Source: Pectinophora gossypiella
Taxonomy: Eukaryota; Arthropoda; Insecta; Lepidoptera; Gelechiidae
DNA: 64,000 bases
Direction of reading: 5' to 3'
Assembly (NCBI RefSeq): GCF_024362695.1
Contig: NC_065406.1
Coordinates: 4,898,001 to 4,962,000 of the forward strand
The translations under genes and the position numbers were made by a program. Below the pieces are notes generated by a model. That model made no database searches and was not told the origin of the DNA. It worked only from the letters and a program-made list of their open reading frames with translations. This document shows, piece after piece, positions 37,301 to 49,300 of the stretch (positions are counted from its first letter, which is position 1; every line of letters begins with the position of its first letter).

Positions 37301-40300
37301 CCAATGCCATTCACTTGTTACCTTTTGCAAAAGAACAAACGACTTTTTAATTTTTAAAAATAATCCAATTAAAGTAAGTGTAGCTAGAGGACATGTATGA
37401 TAAAATAAACACGTAAACAAGAACTTACCATCTGCGCCGCAAGTTGCATCTTCTCAAGTATCAGTGAAGTAATAGGCGCATGCCATTGTGTCGCGGCGTG
37501 CAACTGACGAACTAGTTGCACTAATGCAGCACAGGTGGCACCTGTGTAGCTAGCAGTCGCTGGTGCGCGCCATCTGTTGTCTATTGATGGAAAAAAAAAC
37601 ATAGGTGATTTTTGTTGATATGAGGCTGACGACAGGTGACTTTTTACGATTGATTGCCTTTTCTCAGAGTGTTCAGATATCACAAGATGATAGTCTATAG
37701 GAGAGACGATAATTTAAATGTAACTTAGCATTTACACGGAAAAGATCTTACTGCAAGAAATAACTCTTTTTACTCAGAAGACTGCCCAGTGGTCTACGTA
37801 ATTTTGATGGCTTCGGTGATTCGTAAAAAAATACTTGTCAAGTCATAAATGTGCCGTTACTAACCGACTTCCTCTTCAAGCGACGAGACGACGAAGGCAT
37901 GGTGGTGTCGGAGCGCCGGATCCCAGGCGTGCGTCTCCAGCCACAGCCGGCCTATCAGCGCTAGCAGCTGCGCGCCCACTGTCCGCCGCCATTCCGCGCT
38001 ACCGCAATGTTCTACTAATACTCTTCGGAGGAGCCACAGAGCTTGGATCTACATAGTATGGAAAAACATATTATGATACTTTTATTTATATACTTAGGTA
38101 AGGAAGAGATGGCATGATGATATTCACGCGGGAGTCGAAAAATGAAAGGCAAAAGCAATCTTAAGGATACTTTACTTAGATTTATATATTTTTACATTAT
38201 TTCTGTTCTCATTATGAACAGATGTGTCATAGATGTATTGTAGCAGACGCAGACATGTGCAATAAGCATGAGCATTTCAATGAGCATGTCATATGTGAAG
38301 ATGAAACTTACCTGCAGATATATCTGGTCTTGCGTGATAGGTTTATCAGCGGCTGAAATAATACTGTAGCAGAGTTCAAACCACGAGTCTGTGCACAGAG
38401 ATACTCTCATCTCGAGGCTTTGAGCGCTCGCTGAAATGAAAATATTATTTACATAAATATGTAATTCCTTGATATGCTTTTGAGTTTAGCTCCTAACAAT
38501 AAATACTTTTCCTAACACAATAAGCAACAATATGTTGGAGTACTTTCTACACGTCCGACTGAAAAATCAAAACCCTGTGCGCTGAAATGTAATTTATACA
38601 GTATGTAAAATGTACCTACCTCTAAGCAGAGCAAGCGCAGTATGATAATGCGCAGCGAAGGCTGTGGGCGGCGGCGTGGCATGCGCATGCGCGAGTGTCA
38701 GCAACCTCCGTTGCAGCGCCGCCACGTTGCGTCGCGCCACCGCACCCGTCGCCGTGTGAGGACTACCAGCCCCCGCGCATAAGGCGCGGATGGCACCCGT
38801 ACACGCGGATCGGACCTCGCTTACTGGCCAGTATTCTACGTTGTTCTCCACTGCAATGGAAATTTGATTTTGGGAAATAGGATTTGGAATTATGTAGTTA
38901 AAACATCTTTAAGTACTGTAGAATCTCTTATCGGAGCCCCAAAAATTACTCTTCATTACGCCTGTTATTATTATTATTAATTCAACAAAAGGTTTGCCAT
39001 TTCCGATAATAGTTTTATTTCAGTTCAGACTTATGACAGTTAATAGTGACTTCAGGTATTTAGTTATTTGAGTAAATGTCCTCGGTGACTGGTGCATAAA
39101 AGCCCTCTACTCGCTGTTACGTCTTCATAACACAAAAATCAGAAACTAGCACACTTTTAACGCGCGACACGCATATTGCATTTAGTCAGAACTAGTATCT
39201 TTACCGTTTCCATGCACAGTCTCGTCAACAGACGGCGGCGGTGACGGCGAGCGAGCTAACTTGAGGTCGTACTTCCCCTCCTTGCCCATCCTATAAGAGT
39301 TGGTGCCACCGGCGTCCCACGCCACGCGCACCCACCCGTCTTCACCTAGCTCCCCGATCACACGGCCTTCGCCGCCTGGCACACCATCCTGGGAAGTAAT
39401 TTATGGAGCAATAAGAAAGACAAGTTATCAATACTACCATTCGCGAGATTCATGTAAGTCTCTCATCAGATTCTTATTACGGCTACATTAAAATTGTCTG
39501 CCAACTTGTCTGTCTGTCTTGTATGGTTTAATTTGTAAGAAGAGTTTACAAATAAACCCTACAGATAGAAGACACAGAAAAAATTACCTGATCACCCCAT
39601 TTCCAATCTTTGCCTCTGACAACTCGTGTTCCAATCTTCATGAGCGAAGCTAATTCTGGTCCCGAGAGCGACGCGCCTCTGGCACGAGCTCCTAATCTTT
39701 CATCTTCGTAAATTATTAAACATTCAGCTGAAAGTAAGAATGAACGTGAGAACATCAAAATAATACGTGTGTACACTTATTCATTGATTATATATTTAAT
39801 TAGTACGGGTTGCCCCACGGCAGGCAAAATCTCTCTTTCGATATTTTGAGACATTTATTTGCGGTATCTCACGTAGATCTATCGTGACTGTTCGATCTGT
39901 TTGAGACTGTTAATTGGTAACTTTTCTCATTTTTGCCGAATAAGACTCCGATACTTCGATAACACCAAGTAACTTACATTTAGACTTCAGTCCATGACAA
40001 ATTAAAGACGTATGCTGTGATGTATCACCACCAATTTGTTTGAGTAACGTCAAACACGAACTTAGAGCTCCACCATTTATTAATTGCTCTAACTCTGGGC
40101 CTTGACACCCTTCTATTAGAAGTGATAGCAGTGTTATTAGAAATCTGGAAACAAAATCAGAGGGTCCAATAAGTAAGGGTAAAATAAGTAACGTCTTTAT
40201 TTATACTTTTGCGATATAATTAACCCAAACGCCTTCAACCGTCTCTGCAAAAGACAAAATGACTTACCTAGCTCTAGAAGGTCTATTCAACAACGCATGT

Positions 40301-43300
40301 GCTCCGTAATTAGCGCTCATTTTCAACGGCAAAGATTGGGTATGTTCACCTTCCAACACCCGAGCTTTTAACTCGATCAATACAAAATCCATCAACTTAG
40401 ATCTTTCTAGAAGTACCATGTACTTAGAATACGGTATCACAGATTCTATGCCTTTTAGTGGAGGCGACAGAGGTATAGTCGGTTTTAGAGGTACGTAAGG
40501 AACCGAGTCTGCCATACAAGCACCGAGAAGGCCGGTTAACGCAGCGTACTTTACGCTTTCAGACATAGTCTGCGACGAATGTAGAATACTGTTTATCATA
40601 CTGTATCCGTTTTTTCTTATATCTGCTCTCTGCACCTGTAATAACATTTATTTTTATTAGTTAATTGAAAAAAATTTTAAACGATTTACCTCTCAAAGCA
40701 AATCTTTAGTGTAAACAAAAACAGCAAATACCTGGCAATACATCGCTCTTCTTAGAATATCGATATCACAAGGTTCTTCAGTCATAACGAAGTCGATAAT
40801 AGATGTCGTCAAATTTTGTTGCTCAGACGTCACTTCTTCCAACATCCAATACAAATCTGTCAAGTTGAAATAAAATACTAATTTTAAAACGAAACTATAA
40901 TACTTTTTGATCTGGTTATTATTTACCCAACATACCTTTTTCTTGACAGGCGAGCTTAGACACCCAAGCATTCACAAACTTATTCCTCTCGGAATTATCG
41001 TCATCCTTCTCTTCATCCGCCATAATGAGATCATTTTTGAGATCATCTGCTAACATCATCACTTGTTTCTCACTTTCCATAGACTCTTTCAATATGGAGT
41101 TATCTGTCATATCATTCATGGAACTTATTGAGAGCTCGTTTGTAGGTGTTTTATCATCATTGTCTTTGTCTAGTATATCATCTCTTTCTACTCTGTGGTC
41201 ACCGCGCACTTCATTGCGCATGTCGTCTAAGTTCGACGCATTTTTCAGGTCCTTTTCAAGAGGTTTATCTTTGGCTTTGAGTTTAGATTTCGTTTGCTGA
41301 TTCACTAAGTCTTTAGTGCTGATATCACCACAGCCATCTAGTGGAATTCTAGAACTTTCCACTATAATACATGGGGGAATATCATCTGGTGTTTTAGTAC
41401 ATGCATTCGCGATGGATGATTTGATAAGTAACGCGTCGCCTTGTAATAAACTACCCGTGGCTTTGAACATGCTTTTGCTTAGACTGTTCTGACGATTGCG
41501 CAAGTCTTTTGTGGTTTCAAAACTGGAATTTAGATTAAAAATGTGTATAAGGTGGACTTTAAACGAGATGAGGTACTAAAACCGTATAACTGGTTGCTTT
41601 AGCGATCAACACCAAATACAAAGATACTTCGCAGTTTGCAATCTGATTTAGGTTAAGGTGATTCGTTTTCCATACAAAAGTTGATGCAGTGCTACAGGAA
41701 AACGGATAGAGGAATATTGTTATAAAACCGATAAATAGTAATATTTTTTATTTTTTAACAAAAATTTAGGGTCCGAATACGAGAAGTACCATATTTCAGA
41801 CCCTCAATTTTGATCAATTCTACATTTGTAGTGGTGCAGATTACAGTGTATTTGCTGAGCGTGTAGAGGTGTCAATGTTAGTTTGTGTGCGTGATAGTTT
41901 TTTTTTTTCTAAAGGCTTTGACTACTTGACAAGTGTAATAGAATGTCAGTGACAATTTATAAAGAGATTTTGTATGAAGAGAATAAATATAAATAAAAAA
42001 CTAAAAATACTACAATCTGAGAAAAGGAATATTGGAAAAATATTTTTGTAATAACGTATCTTATTTAAACATTTTTAAATAATGGGTAAATACCGTGTTT
42101 TAAAAGAGGACATATATTATAATAAAAAATCAATACATAAAATGAAATGGCTGTATGGGCATAGTTCCCTTTGCCTTACCCTTCGGGGAAAACCAAATCA
42201 AAAAAGAAGTTGTTGCATTTGCCGGCCTAAATAGTAGTCATTTATAATTAATTGTTTTTCCATCCAACATACAGATTTATTTATATTCTCTTTGCCGCGG
42301 ACTTTTTGGTGGAAACGGGAACGGGAAGGTTGCTTTCTTCATTGAATAATCTAAATAATCAATACGAAGTGGTGTTTTGTGGTTAATGATCACATTAGTC
42401 GGAAAACATTCCCGATAGTATTATTAAATCGAAATATTCAATAAACAAAGTGTACCTATCTATTTTCGCTTTGCGCCAACAAGCCGCTTACTTCATTTGG
42501 GGTTCGGAGTAGGAGTCTGCTCCGAGGGTGGGGGCTTAGGTTTCATCATTTCATTAATCATCATCAAGAAAAAAAACACAAGACATGGCTGTATGTTCAT
42601 AGTTCCCTTTGCCTTGCCCTTTGGGAAAAAAAATTAGATAAATTTTGAAATTCTTATGTATAATAAACAAACATCACAGACATCATGACAGATCTAAAAC
42701 TAAATAAAATCTTTTTTCTTTTTTCTATTTGACTTATTTATGAATTTTAATCAAGAAAACGTGATAATAAGTTCGACAGCAACCAGTTCAGGTCCCCGAA
42801 ACAGCCCATTTCAGGCCGCGTATATATGGAAATACTACTTCAATACGTCCCAGCCTCGTCTTTTTTTAACGTCCTCGTTATAAAAAGACGTCCTAACCTG
42901 AACTAAATAACCTAACAATAAACACCACGCGTAAATATATGTCCAGAAATGCGCTGTGAGTCGTCTGGACTGGGCGCGAAAACAACATAGAATTCGATTA
43001 GGTGCTAAGTGTCCCGCATGCTATCACCAGCTGTCACTGACATACGTATGAAGTCCCGCGGATTTTATTGGAACTAAATGACAAGTCATAATAATTATAT
43101 GCGGATACTGCGACATCAGCGCCGTGCTTGCGGGACGTCCTGAAGCGCTATTACATCTTTCAAACGCGATGCGACAAAGTTTGAACCTACGCAATTTAGG
43201 AAAAATCTACCTTATTATTACTGTACTGTGATCGTTATTTGTAAAATCATACAATACATATACACAATTCTTTATACACAATATAATTATTATGACATAT

Positions 43301-46300
43301 TGTGGACTTTTCGGTAGACCTACAAAAAAGGAACAATTCAACCATACGTTGTTTTGTTATATCTCAATGGGCTCAGGCAGCGTTTTCGCCGAAAGCTCCA
43401 AGTCGGCTATATTTGTAACGATAATTATGTTTGACATTCATCATCATTTTTGAACCATTTTATACAAAAAAAAAATACTTGTATAAATTATATACCCTAA
43501 AGCACGCCCATGAATCACTCTACTCATTGGTGAAAACCGTATGAAAATCCGTTCAGTAGTTTTTTAGTTAGCCGCATGTTCACTGATGCGATTAATGCCT
43601 ATTAGAATTTTACAAAATAAAAAATACGGAAATTACGGAAGGTACTTTAGTGCAAAGTAAATTATTGTATACTTAATTATAATATTATTGGTAAAAGTGA
43701 TACTTTTTGAAAATTCCGTAACAAATAGACGGGTTCGCCAAATTCAATTGTAAAAAAAATACAAAAAGTAAAAACAATTAAAACATGCAGTTGGGTTTGA
43801 ACCGTGAACCTTAAGAATGGCGGCTACTGCTTTACCAAATGCGCCATTTAGAAGTTAGAAGTAGACTTCAAATTATGCATCTCTTTTAATAGCTAACCTA
43901 GTTCGCATGTGTGTGTGACAGCTTCGTGTTTGTACACAAATTGAAATGACACCAATTTTTGATGCAATGTTTCAATATGATATCTTCAGTAAATACTTCA
44001 AAATTGTAGCTTAACTTAAAGATAATGTATGTAAGATTTCGCCACCTAACATTTCACTGGGTCAGAACTCAACACTAAACGAATAAATGGAAAAAAATAC
44101 GAAAACTGCAGAAGTAACGCCATCTACTGACGCAGCGTTACCTAGCTGACTGAAACACATCACCTTAAGGTGATCATATTGAAACATTGCATCAAAAGTT
44201 GGTGTCATTTCAATTTGTGTACAAACACGAAGCTGTCACACACACATGCGAACTAGGTTAGCTATTAAAAGAGATGCATAATTTGAAGTCTACTTTTAAC
44301 TTCTAAATGGCGCATTTGGTAAAGCAGTAGCCGCCATTCTTAAGGTTCACGGTTCAAACCCAACTGCATGTTTTAATTGTTTTTACTTTTTGTATTTTTT
44401 TTTACAATTGAATTTGGCGAACCCGTCTATTTGTTACGGAATTTTCAAAAAGTATCACTTTTACCAATAATATTATAATTAAGTATACAATAATTTACTT
44501 TGCACTAAAGTACCTTCCGTAATTTCCGTATTTTTTATTTTGTAAAATTCTAACAGGCATTAATCGCATCAGTGAACATGCGGCTAACTAAAAAACTACT
44601 GAACGGATTTTCATACGGTTTTCACCAATGAGTAGAGTGATTCATGGGCGTGCTTTAGGGTTTATAATTTATACAAGTATTTTTTTTGTATAAAATGGTT
44701 CAAAAATGATGATGAATGTCAAACATAATTATCGTTACAAATATAGCCGACTTGGAGCTTTCGGCGAAAACGCTGCCTGAGCCCATTGAGATATAACAAA
44801 ACAACGTATGGTTAAATTGTTCCTTTTTTGTAGGTATACCGAAAAGTCCACAATATGTCATAATAATTATATTGTGTATAAAGAATTGTGTATATGTATT
44901 GTATGATTTTACAAATAACGATCACAGTACAGTAATAATAAGGTAGATTTTTCCTAAATTGCGTAGGTTCAAACTTTGTCGCATCGCGTTTGAAAGATGT
45001 AATAGCGCTTCAGGACGTCCCGCAAGCACGGCGCTGATGTCGCAGTATCCGCATATAATTATTATGACTTGTCATTTAGTTCCAATAAAATCCGCGGGAC
45101 TTCATACGTATGTCAGTGACAGCTGGTGATAGCATGCGGGACACTTAGCACCTAATCGAATTCTATGTTGTTTTCGCGCCCAGTCCAGACGACTCACAGC
45201 GCATTTCTGGACATATATTTACGCGTGGTGTTTATTGTTAGGTTAGTTAGTTCAGGTTAGGACGTCTTTTTATAACGAGGACGTTAAAAAAAGACGAGGC
45301 TGGGACGTATTGAAGTAGTATTTCCATATTATATACGCGGCCTGAAATGGGCTGTTTCGGGGACCTGAACTGGTTGCTGTCGAACTTATTATCACGTTTT
45401 CTTGATTAAAATTCATAAATAAGTCAAATAGAAAAAAGAAAAAAGATTTTATTTAGTTTTAGATCTGTCATGATGTCTGTGATGTTTGTTTATTATACAT
45501 AAGAATTTCAAAATTTATCTTATTTTTTTTCCCAAAGGGCAAGGCAAAGGGAACTATGAACATACAGCCATGTCTTGTGTTTTTTTTTCTTGATGATGAT
45601 TAATGAAATGATGAAACCTAAGCCCCCACCCTCGGAGCAGACTCCTACTCCGAACCCCAAACGAAGTAAGCGGCTTGTTGGCGCAAAGCGAAAATAGATA
45701 GGTACACTTTGTTTATTGAATATTCCGATTTATGTATACTATCGGGAATGTTTTCCGACTAATCAATCAATCAATCAATCAATAATACTTTATTAATGTG
45801 ATCATTAACCACAAAACACCACTTCGTATTGATTATTTAGATTATTCAATGAAGAAAGCAACCTTCCCGTTCCCGGTCCCACCAAAAAGTCCGCGGCAAA
45901 GAGAATATAAATAAATCTGTATGTTGGATGGAAAAACAATTAATTATAAATGACTACTATTTAGGCCGGCAAATGCAACAACTTCTTTTTTGATTTGGTT
46001 TTCCCCGAAGGGTAAGGCAAAGGGAACTATGCCCATACAGCCATTTCATTTTATGTATTGATTTTTTATTATAATATATGTCCTCTTTTAAAACACGGTA
46101 TTTACCCATTATTTAAAAAATGTTTAAATAAGATACGTTATTACAAAAATATTTTTCCAATATTCCTTTTCTCAGATTGTAGTATTTTTAGTTTTTTATT
46201 TATATTTATTCTCTTCATACAAAATCTCTTTATAAATTGTCACTGACATTCTATTACACTTGTCAAGTAGTCAAAGCCTTTAGAAAAAAAAAACTATCAC

Positions 46301-49300
46301 GCACACAAACTAACATTGACACCTCTACACGCTCAGCAAATACACTGTAATCTGCACCACTACAAATGTAGAATTGATCAAAATTGAGGGTCTGAAATAT
46401 GGTACTTCTCGTATTCGGACCCTAAATTTTTGTTAGTTTGCGAAAATAATACTCCAAAATATTACTATTTATCGGTTTTATAACAATATTCCTCTATCCG
46501 TTTTCCTGTAGCACTGCATCAACTTTTGTATGGAAAACGAATCACCTTAACTTCAAGCACACAAGCCTTTGAAATAAATGATTTATACAATACAGATTGT
46601 CCTTACCATTTATTAAAGCTAGGTGACTTGGCCACTCTCATAACTTTCTGGAAGATTCTCTTCGCGGTAGGAGATCGTCGTGAGGGCGGTCGGGATTGTA
46701 ACGCGGTTACAGCTGGGGATATCGCCGCTCGGACTTCGTGCAGAAGGAATCTTGCACGTTCTAGAGGTGCAGCGCAAACCTGTAAATAGTAATGTTGTAG
46801 TTTGACAAAAGCAGGGTAAAATGTAAGTAAACATAAACTTAGGTCAAGAACAGGCTATAATCTGATTTCTCGGCGCAGGCCTTCACTCGATCGACCCAAA
46901 AGGATACGGAACGTACTCCACATCGCTGCTTTACTGCAGGCTGGTGGAGACAAACTAGGTTTATGCATAAAAAAATAATTTATGTCTCTATAAGTTGACA
47001 GAACGCTAGCGTAATATGCGAAAGATAGTGTTTGTTTTGTGTATATTGGAAACGTACCTCTTTATAACCTCTAGATAGTTGTTGTCTGGTTCTCATCAGC
47101 GTCCACTTGCTTTGCTGAACAGCTTTAACTATTTCCGCCATGGCCGGTGATAGTTTCACTTCACCTTTCTCCATTTCTATAAATTACACAAGTATAAGCT
47201 ATAAATGTTCAAACATTGCAGTTCAGAAAGAAAGTTTAAATACAGACGTTTTAATTTTTGATGATTAGATTATTTCATCACCATACTTTTCTAAGAAATA
47301 GTAGAAATTTCTCCGCCTGCTTTTTTTTGCTGTATTGAAAACACAACTTATTTCATTGAATTTAACAACATTATTTGTAAGACAAGGTGTTATACAACTT
47401 ATATCGGCCTTACCCGCAGTAGCCGTAGCTAAAGCATGCTCCTTCAAGCCAGCATGAAACAGTAACGAAGCTAACAATGCTCTTCTAAGTTCTTCTAGAG
47501 GATGTTCTGGCGGGAAGTGCGGGGCGCAGCCTTCTCTACGCTCACAGGCCCACCACAGGTGTAGTGCTAGAGGATCCTGTAGGTAATTTCAAAAGGTATT
47601 TACTACAATTATTTAGAGTACAATTTATTACAGTAATGAGATAATAATTGTATGCTCTTTACATAAAGTACAGACGTAAATTTGGACAAGTCCTGCATTT
47701 TCTTTTCACCGGGCTACGGTAAAGCAAAACTCCTTATAGGTTATGTGTTTTACGAACCAAAAGGATTTTCGGTATCTTTTAGCGGGTCAGTCAGGAATTC
47801 CTAAAATCTTGGTGTCAAACTTCAAAAGAATACGTGTACAGAACAATACGACTGTGAAAAATACCACCCAAACTTACATGCAGCTTTGGCTCAGCTAACG
47901 CAAACAGCAGCGCTTCGGCTCTCGGTGAACTGGCAGCGTTAGCTCGGGGCGGCGGCCGGGGGACTCTCGACGGCATAGGTGCGTCACTCGCAGGACTGTT
48001 GCCACCAGTAGACGAACCGCTGCGGGCCTCGGCTTTCTCTTCTTCGAATGGATTCGCTGGTTGAGATACCTGCACGGATAATAAGGGCGACATAGTAAGA
48101 CTTGTAATGTACGTAAGTGATTGTGTAAAATTCACGCTTAGCACAGCTTGTATCGTTGTTCCCTAACCAATTTACGGTCAGGTGGCATAAGATCATGGAG
48201 GTTACCTAACAATTCTGCACCATCATTAGACCAACGTATAGTCCTCGTGACTTCCTCAAAGAAAGATGACGCTAGCGTATGCACGGCAGATGGGCTTCGT
48301 AATAAATTCTTCAGAACATAACATTCCTGTTCTATATCAACGGATACAGCTATTACCAACCTGCAGCCCTCCTCTAAGGAACACAGCGCTGACATAGGGC
48401 GATGCCTCGTGCTCCGCCTGCTGTACAGGTAGCGAGCGAGCCAGCCGCGCGCCGCACTGTGTCACTCCTAATGCAATGTTGAATGCGCACGATGATAGCA
48501 CGTGGTATGTGCGGAGGCTTGAGGTGCTTTCCTGTTGCAGAGAAATCCTCAATGTCAACAAAGTCTTAACACAATTTTATACCACAAAAATAGCGAATCC
48601 TTTGGGCGCCTGGAGTATCAGCTCGGCGTATATTTGACACGATTATTTCGTGACTATTTTTAACTGCAGAATTCTATCTGGACTTAAGAATTCAAGCTGC
48701 TGTTAAGACGTTAAGGAAATCTTTATTGAAAAATGGTGGATAATAAACTTACATGACACTTATGGCTGTATATCTGGTCAGCATAAATGCCGACACATTT
48801 TTCAGTGATCCTGGAGATGTAAGCAGCGTGTGGTTCGCAACTCAAGGGTAAGGTGGCGTCACATCCTCGCAACAAGCGTACAAGTTCTACCGTACTGGCG
48901 TTTTCACACTCAAAGTTCTCAACATCGAACACGTGCCCCTCTACTATTATCCAGAAGCCGCCTTCTTTTGTGTGGTTTTGGAGGTCGCATCTGTAGGAAA
49001 AGGTAAATAGTCGAAGTAAATCTCACAAGCTCCTAATATTTGTCTAAAATAGAGTCATAAATAGTAAGGAAACAAATTGAAACTATTTTGGCTTATCTTA
49101 AGTTGAATGTGATGTAATGTGTCAATAATGCCATGGATAATAGGTTCATATAACGCTAATAATAGGTTGAATATAATAGCAGACGACATTGCATGACAAA
49201 TGTCAGAACATAATTTATTTTAGGTAGATTTATAACTTTTTGTTACTTTACTCATTAAACAAACATCTCTAAAGAGTACAAAAATATGACTTACTTGCGT

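Larger units (their letters stand above)
41652..46551. repeat. 4.9-kb near-perfect inverted repeat filling HERC2 intron 29
   Basis: The left arm (41652-43981) and right arm (44173-46551) are reverse complements with few mismatches and one 34-bp indel. The spacer between them is 191 bases and contains the palindrome ATCACCTTAAGGTGAT (44159-44174). Intron 29 is 41523-46606, so only about 190 bases of original intron remain: about 130 next to the acceptor and 56 next to the donor. Transcription of HERC2 would produce an RNA hairpin of about 2.3 kb. Confidence 0.92.

Noticed and set aside
44305..44368. A functional tRNA gene
   Set aside because: A and B boxes are present but acceptor and anticodon stems do not pair, so it is only tRNA-like.
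45755..45800. CRISPR-like array from the repeated AATC units
   Set aside because: It is a simple tetranucleotide microsatellite in a eukaryotic intron, with no spacers.
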